Source: JANQIO01 sp036351375
GTDB lineage: Bacteria > Pseudomonadota > Gammaproteobacteria > Pseudomonadales > Halieaceae
Assembly: GCA_036351375.1 (NCBI GenBank)
Contig: JAZBOY010000093.1
Location: 1-64,000, forward strand
DNA: 64,000 nt
Direction: 5' to 3'
Shown here: in pieces, positions 17,463 to 26,387 of the stretch
How the letters are laid out: each line of letters begins with the position of its first letter
Numbering within the stretch: the stretch's first letter is position 1
The notes under the pieces: generated by a model
What the model was told of the DNA's origin: nothing
Databases searched by the model: none
What the model saw: the letters and a program-made list of their open reading frames with translations, nothing else
Program-made: the position numbers and the translations under genes

Positions 17463-18047
17463 ATGTGCAAGTCGCACGCGCTGTGGCACACTGCCGCCGT
17501 GTTCAGGCCACCCTCCACCTCGAAAAACCCCATCTGGTACAGCACCGAACAGATGCAGGTTCGCGGGCTGCCGGCCAGCGTTCGCCCGTGGCTGCTGGAC
17601 GAGGCCTCGCTCACCGAGCGACTGCTGCGCAAGACCGACGGGCAGTTCAGGGTTCAGCGCCTGAGCCAGGGCTGGTCGAAGCCGCAGCTGTCAGAGGCCA
17701 GGCTGCTGGGCTTGCCCCAGGGCCAGTGGGCGCTGGTACGCGAGGTAGTGCTGCGCTGCTTTGACGAACCCTGGGTCTATGCCCGCAGCATCATTCCCCC
17801 CGCCACCCTCAGCGGGGAACTGCGCCGCCTGCGGCAGCTACAGAATGATTCCCTGGGAGCGCTGCTGTTCCGCCATCCGGAGCTGACCCGGCAGGCTTTC
17901 GAAGTGAGCCTGCTGGCGCCAGGCAGCCACTATATACACCGCGACTTCCGGCAGGATCGCCCGGCCTGGGCGCGGCGCTCCCGCTTCGTATTGCACGGCC
18001 GCAGCGTGCTGGTCAGCGAGGTGTTCCTGGAGCGGTTTCAAGCCTGA
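17463..18047 (+). CDS. ubiC: Chorismate lyase
   Basis: Splits chorismate into 4-hydroxybenzoate and pyruvate, the entry to ubiquinone. The 194 residues include the catalytic arginine segment ALVREVVLRC, the glutamate segment SVLVSEVFL and the ARRSRF motif. The start is uncertain: ATG at 17463 or GTG at 17499, which yields a length nearer E. coli UbiC. It is divergent from the rubredoxin fusion and 46 bp ahead of ubiA. Confidence 0.9.
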   Translation: MCKSHALWHTAAVFRPPSTSKNPIWYSTEQMQVRGLPASVRPWLLDEASLTERLLRKTDGQFRVQRLSQGWSKPQLSEARLLGLPQGQWALVREVVLRCFDEPWVYARSIIPPATLSGELRRLRQLQNDSLGALLFRHPELTRQAFEVSLLAPGSHYIHRDFRQDRPAWARRSRFVLHGRSVLVSEVFLERFQA

Positions 18048-18093
18048 GGCAGACCCGTCATAATAGGCGGCTTTCGACATTCCGCTGGTTTCC

Positions 18094-18972
18094 ATGTCCA
18101 CCGCAACATCCCGCTTCTCGGCTTACCTGCAGCTGGTTCGTTTCGACCGTCCCATCGGCACCCTGTTGCTGCTGTGGCCGACCCTGTGGGCCCTGTGGCT
18201 CGCCGCCGGCGGTGTGCCGCCGCTGAAACTGCTGGTGATTTTTTCACTGGGTACCCTGTTGATGCGCAGCGCGGGCTGCGCTGTAAATGACCTGGCCGAC
18301 CGCAACCTGGACGGCGCCGTGGAGCGCACCCGCGAGCGGCCGCTGGTCACCGGCGCCGTGGCTCCCAACGAGGCCCTGGTGCTGGCCGCGACCCTGTCCC
18401 TGGCGGCCTTCGTCCTGGTTCTGTTTACCAATACCCTTACCATTCTGCTGTCTTTTGCCGGGGTCCTGCTGGCCGCCTGCTACCCTTTCATGAAGCGCCA
18501 TACTCACCTGCCACAGCTGGTGCTGGGGGCGGCTTTTTCCTGGGGCATCCCGATGGCCTTTGCCGCCGTATCAAATGCACTACCGCCGGCCCTGTGGCTG
18601 GTGTTTGTCGCCAACCTGTTCTGGACGGTGGCCTACGATACGGAGTACGCCATGGTGGATCGTGAAGATGACCTCAAGGTCGGCATCAAGTCGACCGCCA
18701 TCCTGTTCGGGGAGATGGACCGCCACGTCATCGCCGCCCTCCAGGCACTGACCATCATCGCCCTGCTGCTGGTGGGCCAGCGTTTCGAGCTGGGCTGGAT
18801 CTACTTCCTGTCCCTGCTGGCGGCCAGCCTGCTGTTTGTCTACCAGCAGCGGTTGATTCGCGAGCGGGAACCCGCCGACTGTTTCCGAGCCTTCCTCAAC
18901 AACAACTGGGTGGGCGCTGCGGTATTTGCCGGGGTGGTGCTCGACGCCTGGAGCCGCGGCACGGCCCAGTGA
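18094..18972 (+). CDS. ubiA: 4-hydroxybenzoate polyprenyltransferase
   Basis: Integral membrane enzyme attaching the polyprenyl tail to 4-hydroxybenzoate. The 292 residues form several hydrophobic helices with the two aspartate-rich prenyl-diphosphate motifs: NDLADRNLDGAVERTRERPL and YDTEYAMVDREDD. It follows ubiC, so the two first committed steps of ubiquinone synthesis are co-encoded. Its stop overlaps the GTG of the downstream gene (GTGA). Confidence 0.96.
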   Translation: MSTATSRFSAYLQLVRFDRPIGTLLLLWPTLWALWLAAGGVPPLKLLVIFSLGTLLMRSAGCAVNDLADRNLDGAVERTRERPLVTGAVAPNEALVLAATLSLAAFVLVLFTNTLTILLSFAGVLLAACYPFMKRHTHLPQLVLGAAFSWGIPMAFAAVSNALPPALWLVFVANLFWTVAYDTEYAMVDREDDLKVGIKSTAILFGEMDRHVIAALQALTIIALLLVGQRFELGWIYFLSLLAASLLFVYQQRLIREREPADCFRAFLNNNWVGAAVFAGVVLDAWSRGTAQ

Positions 18973-20147
18973 GCCTCACCGAGCTGGAAGCGCGCTTCCT
19001 GCCCTCACTGGCGCAGGTAGACCGGGAAGCCTGGAACGCCGTCGCGGGGACCGACTATCCCTTTCTGCGCCACGAATTCCTACAGGCCCTGGAAGCCAGC
19101 GGTTGCACCGACGCCGACAGCGGCTGGCAGCCCTACCACGCCGTACTCTATCGGGGTGACGCCTTGATCGCCCTGATGCCCCTGTACCTGAAGTCACACT
19201 CCTACGGCGAATATGTCTTCGACTGGAGCTGGGCCGACGCCTATCGACGCCATGGGCGGCACTATTACCCCAAGTTGCTGACGGCTGTCCCCTTTACCCC
19301 GGCTACCGGGCCGCGGCTGTGCGTGGCCGATGGCGAGAACGCCGCCCAGTGTCGCGCGGCACTGCTGGCCGCCGCGCAACAGCTGGCAGATCAGCAGGAC
19401 CTGTCCTCCTGGCACGTGCTGTTTCCCGAAGAAGAAGAGGCCGACCAGCTCGAATCGCAGGGCATGAGCCTGCGCCGCGGCAGCCAGTTTCACTGGTTCA
19501 ACGAGGGGTACCAGAGCTTCGATGACTTTCTCGCCACCTTCAACAGCCGCAAGCGCAAGTCACTGAAACGCGAACGACGCCGGGTGGAAGAACAGGGCAT
19601 CGAGCTGACCACCCTGCAGGGTGACGAAATCAGCGAGCGCGACTGGGACGAGTTCTACCGCTTCTACCAGATGACCTACGCCAAGCGCAGCGGCCACGGT
19701 GGCTACCTGAACCGGGCGTTTTTTTCACAGCTTGGGGAGAGCCTGCCGGAACACTGCGTAATGGTGCGCGCCAGCCTCGACGGCGAGGCGGTGGCCGGCT
19801 CCCTGTGCCTGCGCTCCAGCGATACCCTCTACGGCCGCTACTGGGGCTGTGTCCGCGAACTCGACTGCCTGCACTTCGAGGCCTGCTACTACCAGGGCAT
19901 CGACTACTGCATCCGCGAGGGCCTTAAGCGCTTCGACCCCGGTGCCCAGGGCGAGCACAAGATCCAGCGCGGCTTTACGCCCATCGCCACAGTGTCTGCC
20001 CACTGGATGGCAGACCCGGCCTTCGCACAGGCGATCGACGATTTCACCCGGCGGGAGGAAGACCACATCGACGCCTACATCCGCGAGGCATCCACCCTTC
20101 TGCCCTTCAAGCAGCAGCCCACCCGGCCGGACGATTCAGGCAGCTGA
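18969..20147 (+). CDS. COG3146-type GNAT/FemAB-like N-acyltransferase
   Basis: Predicted acyltransferase, 392 residues, of the COG3146/DUF482 group whose substrate is unknown. The sequence shows the family landmarks LRHEFLQALEASGC, YVFDWSWADAYRRHGRHYYPKLL, TFNSRKRKSLKRERRRV and GRYWGCVRELDCLHFEACYY. It starts with a GTG overlapping the ubiA stop, implying translational coupling to the ubiquinone genes, though no known ubiquinone step needs it. The 3' end overlaps the convergent DUF938 gene by 12 bp. Confidence 0.85.
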   Translation: MSLTELEARFLPSLAQVDREAWNAVAGTDYPFLRHEFLQALEASGCTDADSGWQPYHAVLYRGDALIALMPLYLKSHSYGEYVFDWSWADAYRRHGRHYYPKLLTAVPFTPATGPRLCVADGENAAQCRAALLAAAQQLADQQDLSSWHVLFPEEEEADQLESQGMSLRRGSQFHWFNEGYQSFDDFLATFNSRKRKSLKRERRRVEEQGIELTTLQGDEISERDWDEFYRFYQMTYAKRSGHGGYLNRAFFSQLGESLPEHCVMVRASLDGEAVAGSLCLRSSDTLYGRYWGCVRELDCLHFEACYYQGIDYCIREGLKRFDPGAQGEHKIQRGFTPIATVSAHWMADPAFAQAIDDFTRREEDHIDAYIREASTLLPFKQQPTRPDDSGS

Positions 20148-20732
20148 CTTCTGCCAGGCCAGCAGCCGGTTGTTGGCGGGCATTGCGACATCGTCCAGCA
20201 GTTTATAACCTGCCTCCTTCGCCAGCGCATCTACCGCCTCGAAATCGCGGATGCCGCCACCCGGGTGCTGCTCTGCCAGCCACAGGTCAAAACGCGCATT
20301 GCTGTCACTGGTGTACTGGCCGCCGTAGTTGAACGGGCCGTAAACCAGCAGGCGGTTGCCGGCAGGAGCATTTCTGCCCAGGTAAACAAAAAGCGCCTCA
20401 ACTGCGGCCCAGGGCATGATGTGCAGGCTGTTGGCAGTAAACAGGGCGGCGGGTATCCGGATACCCCAGTCCGGGCTGGTGACATCGAGGGGGTGGGGCG
20501 GCGGCAGGTTGGCGCCGGGATAATCCTCGCGCCAGGCTTCGATGCCCGGGAGGTTCTGCGCCAGGTCGCTGGCCTGCCAGATCACCCCCGGCAGCTGTTC
20601 GGCAAAGTAGCGGGCATGCTGGCCGGTGCCACTGCCCAGCTCCAGCACCGAATCCACGCCAGCCAACTGCGCCCGCAGGACCTCGAGAATGGGTTGCTTG
20701 TTGTTCTCGCAGGCCTGGGAGAAGGGTCGCAC
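20136..20732 (-). CDS. DUF938 SAM-dependent methyltransferase-like protein
   Basis: The 198 residues match the DUF938 family: NNKQPILEVL near the start, SAM-binding motif I VLELGSGTGQHARYFAEQLP, and PAALFTANSLHIMPW. Substrate unknown. GTG start at 20732, 15 bp downstream of the monooxygenase stop, so likely co-transcribed with it and yaaA. Confidence 0.85.
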   Translation of the reverse strand: MRPFSQACENNKQPILEVLRAQLAGVDSVLELGSGTGQHARYFAEQLPGVIWQASDLAQNLPGIEAWREDYPGANLPPPHPLDVTSPDWGIRIPAALFTANSLHIMPWAAVEALFVYLGRNAPAGNRLLVYGPFNYGGQYTSDSNARFDLWLAEQHPGGGIRDFEAVDALAKEAGYKLLDDVAMPANNRLLAWQKSAA

Positions 20733-20747
20733 GGGAAGCCAGCGCCC

Positions 20748-22205
20748 TCAGGCGCTCATGTCGAACTCGGAGAAATCCGGGCGCTGCATGCTGAAGTGAA
20801 AGCGCAGCGAGCTGTGAGGCCAGTTGTTGGTGATCTTGCCGCTGGCGTTCTTGTACCAGCTGCCGCATTCGCCGCCCCAAACGGTATCTTCCAGGTCCGC
20901 CTGCAGTTTTTCGTTGAAACGTGCCGCCACCTCCCGGTTGGCATCCAGCAGCCGGATATCGTGGGCCAGCATCTTGTCGATACAGCGCACCACGTACCGC
21001 ACCTGGGCCTCCACCATGTAGATGATGGAGTTGTGGCCAAGGTTGGTGTTGGGGCCATAGAGCATAAAGAGGTTTGGAAAGCCGGGTACCGCCACGCCGC
21101 GGTGGGCCCAGGCGCCGTCGCGCCAGCAGTCGGAGAGCCGTTCACCGCCGCGACCACGGATCTCCAGCGGGGCGAGAAATTCCGTCGCCTTGAAGCCGGT
21201 GCCAAAGATGATGACATCCACTGGCCGCTCGACCCCGTCAGCGCTGATGACACCGTCCGGGCCAATGCCCTCGATGGGCGAGGTGACGACCTCGATACCA
21301 CCTGCCGCCAGGGCCTGGTAATAGTCATCGGACACCAGTATGCGCTTGCAGCCCAGCGGGTAATCCGGGGTCAGCACCTGGCGCAGGGACGGGTCACTGA
21401 TTTCCTGTTCCAGGTAGCGCCGGGCGATCCACTTCACCAGCCGGTGCCGCAGGGAGCCGGGCAGCATGGCGCCGAAGAAAAACAGCTCCTGGCGCAGGTA
21501 CCAGGCCAGCCTCGACAGTTTTTGAAGCCACGGGAAACGCCGGAAGCGGTCGATTTCAGCCGCGCTGTAGGCCCGGTCATTGCGCGGCACCAGGTAGTTC
21601 GCGCTGCGCTGGTAGACCGTGACCTGGGCCGCCTCCCGCGCCACCGGCGGGATGAACTGGATGGCGCTGGCGGCGTTGCCGATCACGGCCACCCGCTTGC
21701 CGGCCAGGCTCACCGAGTGATCCCAGCGGGCAGAATGAAAGCTGGCACCGCGGAAACTGTCGAGGCCGGGAAAGTCCGGTATGTTGGGCCGGTTGAGCTG
21801 GCCCAGGCCGCTGACCAGGAAGCGGCAGGCGAGCCGCTCGCCGTCAGCCAGTCGCAGCTGCCACTCGCCCTGGCTCTCGTCGAGTTCCGCGGCCTCTACC
21901 GTGGCGCCGTAGCGGATGCATTCGCGCAGCCGGTACTTGTCGATGCAGTGCTCGAAGTAAGCCTGTATCTCAGGCTGCGGCGCATAGGCTCGCGACCAGT
22001 CCGGCTTGGGCTCGAAGGAAAAGCTGTAAAGGTGCGAGGCAACGTCGCAGCAGGCTCCGGGGTAGGTGTTGTCGTGCCAGGTGCCGCCGGCGGCGTCGGT
22101 CTTTTCCAGGATCAGGAAGTCGGTAATGCCGGCATCGCGCAGCTTGATACCCATGCAGATGCCGGACATGCCGGCGCCGAGAATGATGACCGGGTAGCGC
22201 TTCAT
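20748..22205 (-). CDS. Flavin-containing (Baeyer-Villiger type) monooxygenase
   Basis: The 485-residue protein from the ATG at 22205 (MKRYPVIILGAGMSG) is an NAD(P)H-dependent FAD monooxygenase. It has an N-terminal FAD motif GAGMSG, GGTWHDNTYPG, the fingerprint FRGASFHSARWD that fits FxGxxxHxxxW of Baeyer-Villiger enzymes, and a second Rossmann motif VIGNAASAIQ. It probably inserts oxygen into ketones or oxidises heteroatoms; the substrate is not evident. Its ATG overlaps the yaaA stop (TGATG), so the two are translationally coupled. Confidence 0.88.
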   Translation of the reverse strand: MKRYPVIILGAGMSGICMGIKLRDAGITDFLILEKTDAAGGTWHDNTYPGACCDVASHLYSFSFEPKPDWSRAYAPQPEIQAYFEHCIDKYRLRECIRYGATVEAAELDESQGEWQLRLADGERLACRFLVSGLGQLNRPNIPDFPGLDSFRGASFHSARWDHSVSLAGKRVAVIGNAASAIQFIPPVAREAAQVTVYQRSANYLVPRNDRAYSAAEIDRFRRFPWLQKLSRLAWYLRQELFFFGAMLPGSLRHRLVKWIARRYLEQEISDPSLRQVLTPDYPLGCKRILVSDDYYQALAAGGIEVVTSPIEGIGPDGVISADGVERPVDVIIFGTGFKATEFLAPLEIRGRGGERLSDCWRDGAWAHRGVAVPGFPNLFMLYGPNTNLGHNSIIYMVEAQVRYVVRCIDKMLAHDIRLLDANREVAARFNEKLQADLEDTVWGGECGSWYKNASGKITNNWPHSSLRFHFSMQRPDFSEFDMSA

Positions 22206-22978
22206 CAGGCCTCTTCGCGAGTAAACACCCATTCGCGCGCGGTGGATTCCCCTGCATTATAGCGGTAGCCGTCGACCCTGAATTTCTTCAGGTCAGCGAC
22301 TTTCTGCAGGCGTTTGTCTATGGCGTAGCGCGCCATCTGGCCGCGGGCCTTCTTGGCAAAGAAGCTGATGACCTTGTACTTGCCGTTCTTCCGGTCCTTG
22401 AACACCGGGGTGACGATGTCCGCGTTCAGTTCGCCGGGGCGCACCGACTTGAAGTACTCGTTGGAGGCGAGATTCACCAACACCTCGCTCTTCAGGGCCT
22501 TGAGCTGCTTGTTGAGCAGCGCGGTGATGTCATCACCCCAGAATTCGTAGAGATTGCGGCCGCCGCTGTTTTCGAACTTCAGGCCCATTTCCAGGCGGTA
22601 GGGCTGCATCAGGTCCAGCGGACGCAGCAGGCCATAGAGGCCGGACAGGATGCGCAGGTGCTTCTGGGCGTAGTCAAGGTCGGCTACCTTCATGCTGTCC
22701 GCGTCGAGACCGGTGTAAACGTCACCCTTGAAGGCGAGAACGGACTGCTTGGCGTTGTCCAGGTTGAAGGGCTGGCCCCAGTTCATGAAGCGCTCATGGT
22801 TCAGCTCGGCCAGCGACTCACTGACGCCCATCAGCGCCGCGATGCCGTCCGGTGACAGCTTGCGGGCGTCTTCTACCAGCTGGGCGGAGCGTTCCAGCAG
22901 GGCAGGCTGGGTAGCTTTGCGGGTTTGGGGCGGGGTTTCGTAGTCCAGCGTTTTCGCTGGTGATAAAACGATCAGCAT
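22205..22978 (-). CDS. yaaA: Peroxide stress protein YaaA
   Basis: YaaA lowers intracellular iron-driven oxidation under peroxide stress and binds DNA. The 257-residue protein starts MLIVLSPAKTLDYETPP after a good GGAG site; the open frame upstream to 23131 is rejected. Landmarks are LAELNHERF, AFKGDVYTGLDA, LRILSGLYGLLRPLDLMQPYRLEMG and ISFFAKKARGQMARY. It is divergent from the TRAP small permease. Confidence 0.95.
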   Translation of the reverse strand: MLIVLSPAKTLDYETPPQTRKATQPALLERSAQLVEDARKLSPDGIAALMGVSESLAELNHERFMNWGQPFNLDNAKQSVLAFKGDVYTGLDADSMKVADLDYAQKHLRILSGLYGLLRPLDLMQPYRLEMGLKFENSGGRNLYEFWGDDITALLNKQLKALKSEVLVNLASNEYFKSVRPGELNADIVTPVFKDRKNGKYKVISFFAKKARGQMARYAIDKRLQKVADLKKFRVDGYRYNAGESTAREWVFTREEA

Positions 22979-23130
22979 GTTCTCCATTCCTGTAACGTGT
23001 CCTGTGGCAGGCGGCCGGCAGCCCCGGGTCAGGCGCATCGGGCCGCCTAGCCGCCGCGACAGCGGCGCGGCTATACTGCGGCGAATCATACGCCGGACAG
23101 CAATAAAAACCAGCCGGGGCCCGCTGCACA

Positions 23131-23640
23131 ATGCAAGCTTTGCGACAATTTATACGCACTGTGGATCACTTCACCGAGCAGTCGGGGCGCTGGCTTGCCT
23201 GGCTGTGCCTGGCGCTGGCGCTATCCGTGTGTGGCGTGGTGCTGCTGCGCTATGGCCTCGGCGGCGGCTCTATCGCCCTGCAGGAATCCAGTACCTATCT
23301 TCACGCCCTGGTCTTCATGCTGGGCGCTGCCTATACCCTCAAGCGCGACGCCCACGTGCGGGTAGACATTTTCTACCGGCGCTTCAGCGCCCGCGGCAAG
23401 GCCTGGGTCAACAGTATTGGCTGCATCCTGTTCCTGCTTCCCTTCAGCGTATTTGTCGGCGCCATCAGCTGGCCCTTCGTCACCGAGGCCTGGCGTATCC
23501 TCGAGGGCTCTCCCGACCCGGGGGGTATCCACGGCGTGTTCCTCCTCAAGTCGCTGATACCGTTGATGGCGATGAGCCTGCTGCTGCAGGGGCTTGCCGA
23601 GCTCGCCCGCAATGCGCTGGTACTGGTAGGCGAGGAATGA
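23131..23640 (+). CDS. TRAP transporter small permease (DctQ type)
   Basis: Small membrane subunit of a tripartite ATP-independent periplasmic transporter, 169 residues with about four hydrophobic helices. The family signature is visible in LALALSVCGVVLLRYGL, LQESSTYLHALVFMLGAAYTL and DAHVRVDIFYRRFS. Its stop overlaps the ATG of the large permease (ATGA). Confidence 0.93.
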   Translation: MQALRQFIRTVDHFTEQSGRWLAWLCLALALSVCGVVLLRYGLGGGSIALQESSTYLHALVFMLGAAYTLKRDAHVRVDIFYRRFSARGKAWVNSIGCILFLLPFSVFVGAISWPFVTEAWRILEGSPDPGGIHGVFLLKSLIPLMAMSLLLQGLAELARNALVLVGEE

Positions 23641-25013
23641 GCGAGGCCGCCAACACCACCTCCCTGTGGATGTTTGCCTGTGTTTGCCTGGCGTTGATGC
23701 TGGGCTACCCCGTGGCCTACACGCTGGCCGGGACTGCGCTGCTGTTTGCGGCCGGCGGCATCCTGGCAGGAAATTTCGACCCCAGCTTCCTGACCGCGCT
23801 GCCCGGCCGACTCTACGGCACCATCAGCAACATCACGCTGATCGCCGTGCCGCTGTTCATCATGATGGGGGTGACCCTGGAGAAATCCCGGGTCGCGGAG
23901 GAGCTGCTCGACAACATGGCGCGGCTGTTCGCGCGCCTGCGCGGCGGGCTCGGCATCTCGGTGGTGGTAGTGGGCGCCCTTCTGGCGGCCAGCACCGGCA
24001 TTGTCGGCGCCACCGTGGTGACCATGGGCCTGCTGTCGCTGCCGAGCATGCTGAAGCGCGGTTATCACCCGGCGCTGGCTACCGGCACTATCTGCGCCAC
24101 CGGCACCCTGGGCCAGATCATCCCTCCCTCCATCGCCCTGGTGCTGCTCGGCGATATTCTCTCCAGCGCCTACCAGCAGGCCCAGCTGCGCATGAATGTA
24201 TTCAATCCGAAGTCGGTATCGGTGGGGGACCTGTTTATCGGCGCGCTGCTGCCGGGCCTGCTGCTAGTGGCGCTCTACATGATCTACCTGCTGATCTACA
24301 CCGGGCTGCGGCCCGAGCATGCGCCCGCGGCCAGGGATATCGAGCCTATCTCGCCAACAGCGCTGCTCAAGGGCCTGGCGCCGCCACTGCTGCTGATTGT
24401 CGCCGTGCTCGGCTCCATCCTCGGCGGCGCGGCCACGCCCACCGAAGCGGCGGGGGTCGGCAGCCTCGGTGCGCTGGCGCTGGCCTTTGCCAAGCGCGAA
24501 ATGAACAGCGCGCGCTTGCACGAAGTGGCCCGCCAGACCCTCGAAGTGACCTGCATGGTGTTCATGATCCTGATTGGCGCCGCGCTGTTCTCCCTGGTGT
24601 TTCGTGGCTTCGGCGGTGAAGAGCTGATTCATCACTACTTCGACGCCATTCCCGGTGGTGTAATGGGCGCCACTCTTGTGGTGATGCTGGTGATTTTCCT
24701 GCTCGGTTTCATCCTCGACTTTATCGAGATCACCTTTGTGGTGGTGCCGGTGGTGGGCCCGGTGCTGCTGGCCATGGGCCTCGACCCGGTGTGGCTGGGC
24801 ATCATGATTGCCATCAACCTGCAGACCTCGTTCCTGACACCCCCCTTCGGTTTTGCGCTGTTCTACCTGCGCGGGGTGGCCCCCGACACTGTGCCTACCG
24901 GCGCTATCTACCGCGGAGTGATTCCTTTTATACTTATTCAACTCGCGGTGCTCGGCCTGCTGGTGGTCTGGCCCGGCCTGGCGACATGGCTGCCGGCCCT
25001 GCTCAAGCAGTAG
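23637..25013 (+). CDS. TRAP transporter large permease (DctM type)
   Basis: Main membrane translocator, 458 residues with about a dozen hydrophobic helices, using a sodium gradient to import a bound organic acid. The start at 23637 (MSEAANTTSLWMF) overlaps the small-permease stop; in-frame codons upstream to 22977 are rejected. Conserved stretches include YPVAYTLAG, ASTGIVGATVVTMGLLSLPSM, GTICATGTLGQIIPPSIALV and FGFALFYLRG. The binding protein is not adjacent; a candidate lies on the other strand at 26388-27536. Confidence 0.94.
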   Translation: MSEAANTTSLWMFACVCLALMLGYPVAYTLAGTALLFAAGGILAGNFDPSFLTALPGRLYGTISNITLIAVPLFIMMGVTLEKSRVAEELLDNMARLFARLRGGLGISVVVVGALLAASTGIVGATVVTMGLLSLPSMLKRGYHPALATGTICATGTLGQIIPPSIALVLLGDILSSAYQQAQLRMNVFNPKSVSVGDLFIGALLPGLLLVALYMIYLLIYTGLRPEHAPAARDIEPISPTALLKGLAPPLLLIVAVLGSILGGAATPTEAAGVGSLGALALAFAKREMNSARLHEVARQTLEVTCMVFMILIGAALFSLVFRGFGGEELIHHYFDAIPGGVMGATLVVMLVIFLLGFILDFIEITFVVVPVVGPVLLAMGLDPVWLGIMIAINLQTSFLTPPFGFALFYLRGVAPDTVPTGAIYRGVIPFILIQLAVLGLLVVWPGLATWLPALLKQ

Positions 25014-25056
25014 CACCCGGCACGCATAAACCCTCGGAATTCGCACCAGGACCGAC

Positions 25057-25458
25057 ATGAACGACATCGACAGCACACCGCTTCCCCAGGGGGAACTGGC
25101 ACTGCAGACCGTTGCCATGCCCAAGGACACCAATGCCAACGGTGACATCTTCGGCGGCTGGCTGCTTTCACAGATGGACCTGGCAGGCGGCATCGCCGCC
25201 GGCGACGTGGCCGAGGGTCGCGTGGCCACCGTGGCCATCGACGGCATGGCGTTTCTAACCCCTGTGCATGTAGGCGCCGTGGTGCGGTGCTATACCGACG
25301 TGCTGGAAATCGGCCGCAGCTCGATCCGCATCATGGTCGAGGTATGGATCGACTCCAAGCACGACGGCGAGCCGATCAAGGTCACCGAGGGCGAGTTCGT
25401 GTTTGTCGCCATCGACGAGAATGGCCGCACGCGCGCCGTGCCCGAACTCGGCAGCTAG
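25057..25458 (+). CDS. yciA: Acyl-CoA thioesterase, YciA type
   Basis: Hot-dog fold thioesterase of 133 residues that hydrolyses acyl-CoAs. The catalytic/core motif is MPKDTNANGDIFGGWLLSQM, followed by VHVGAVVRCY and SIRIMVEVW. AGGA precedes the ATG 43 bp after the TRAP permease. Confidence 0.92.
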   Translation: MNDIDSTPLPQGELALQTVAMPKDTNANGDIFGGWLLSQMDLAGGIAAGDVAEGRVATVAIDGMAFLTPVHVGAVVRCYTDVLEIGRSSIRIMVEVWIDSKHDGEPIKVTEGEFVFVAIDENGRTRAVPELGS

Positions 25459-25535
25459 CAATCGTCACGTTCCGGCGCTAGGGTGCTGGTTCACCGCTTC
25501 ACACACTTTCCATCCAGGCTTCAACAGGAGATCTC

Positions 25536-26381
25536 ATGACTATTGCCCACTCCCAGATCGGCAGGACCGCCATGGCTGCCATTGCCACAACGCTAGCCCT
25601 GGCGCTGCCGGCGCAGGCGGACAGCGACGCGCTCGCCAGTGCTATCGCCGGCAAGCACCGCACTCCCGCCTATGTCGAGCGCGACGCCTACCGCAACCCG
25701 ATGAAGACGCTGAGCCTGTTCGATGTGCAGCCCGATCACACGGTGGTGGAAATCTGGCCTGGTGGCGGCTGGTATACCGAAATACTTGCACCTTACCTGC
25801 GCAAGGATGGCAAGCTGATTGCTGCCCACTACGACAGCAGCGATACCCAGGCCAGCTACCGCCCGCGCTCCCGCGCCGGCTTCGAAGAAAAGCTCGCCGC
25901 CAACAAGCGCGTGTACGGCAAGGTAGAAGTCGCCTCGCTGATGATTGACGAGGACAGCAAGGAAGTCGTGATCGGGGCGGCGGAAGCGAACAGCGTCGAC
26001 CGGGTCGTGACCTTCCGCAATGCCCACGGCTGGCGCAGCCGTGGAATAGACGATGCGGCCTTCGGCCACTTCTTTGAGATTCTCAAGCCCGGCGGCAAGC
26101 TCGGTATCGTACAGCATATGGCCGACCCGGAGCAGGACTGGATGTCGAAGAACATCGGCTACGTGGGCCGCGATTACATCATCGCGAAAGCTACCCAGGC
26201 CGGTTTCGTCCTGGAGGCTGAGGGTTTCTTCAACCGCAATCCGCTGGACAGCAAGCGCCACGAAGGCGGTGTCTGGCAGCTCCCCCCCAACCTCCGGGGC
26301 CTGGAAAGTGACGAGGAAAAAGCTGCCTCCCGGGCTATCGGTGAGTCGGAGCGTATGACGCTGGTATTCATCAAACCCTGA
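25536..26381 (+). CDS. Exported COG4798-type methyltransferase-like protein
   Basis: The 281-residue product begins with a likely Sec signal peptide (residues 1-29, ending PAQADS) and continues with a methyltransferase-like Rossmann fold. The motif-I region reads VVEIWPGGGWYTEILAPYL, and later sections include FFEILKPGGKLGIVQHM and YIIAKATQAGFVLEAEGFF. SAM is not known to be available in the periplasm, so the real cofactor and reaction are unclear. AGGAG precedes the ATG. It converges with the TRAP binding-protein gene (6 bp apart). Confidence 0.82.
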   Translation: MTIAHSQIGRTAMAAIATTLALALPAQADSDALASAIAGKHRTPAYVERDAYRNPMKTLSLFDVQPDHTVVEIWPGGGWYTEILAPYLRKDGKLIAAHYDSSDTQASYRPRSRAGFEEKLAANKRVYGKVEVASLMIDEDSKEVVIGAAEANSVDRVVTFRNAHGWRSRGIDDAAFGHFFEILKPGGKLGIVQHMADPEQDWMSKNIGYVGRDYIIAKATQAGFVLEAEGFFNRNPLDSKRHEGGVWQLPPNLRGLESDEEKAASRAIGESERMTLVFIKP

Positions 26382-26387
26382 TGAGCA

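Noticed and set aside
20265..22262. 665-codon open frame antisense to the flavin monooxygenase
   Set aside because: Low-complexity shadow of a high-GC gene; no recognisable domain, and the opposite strand has a clear enzyme.
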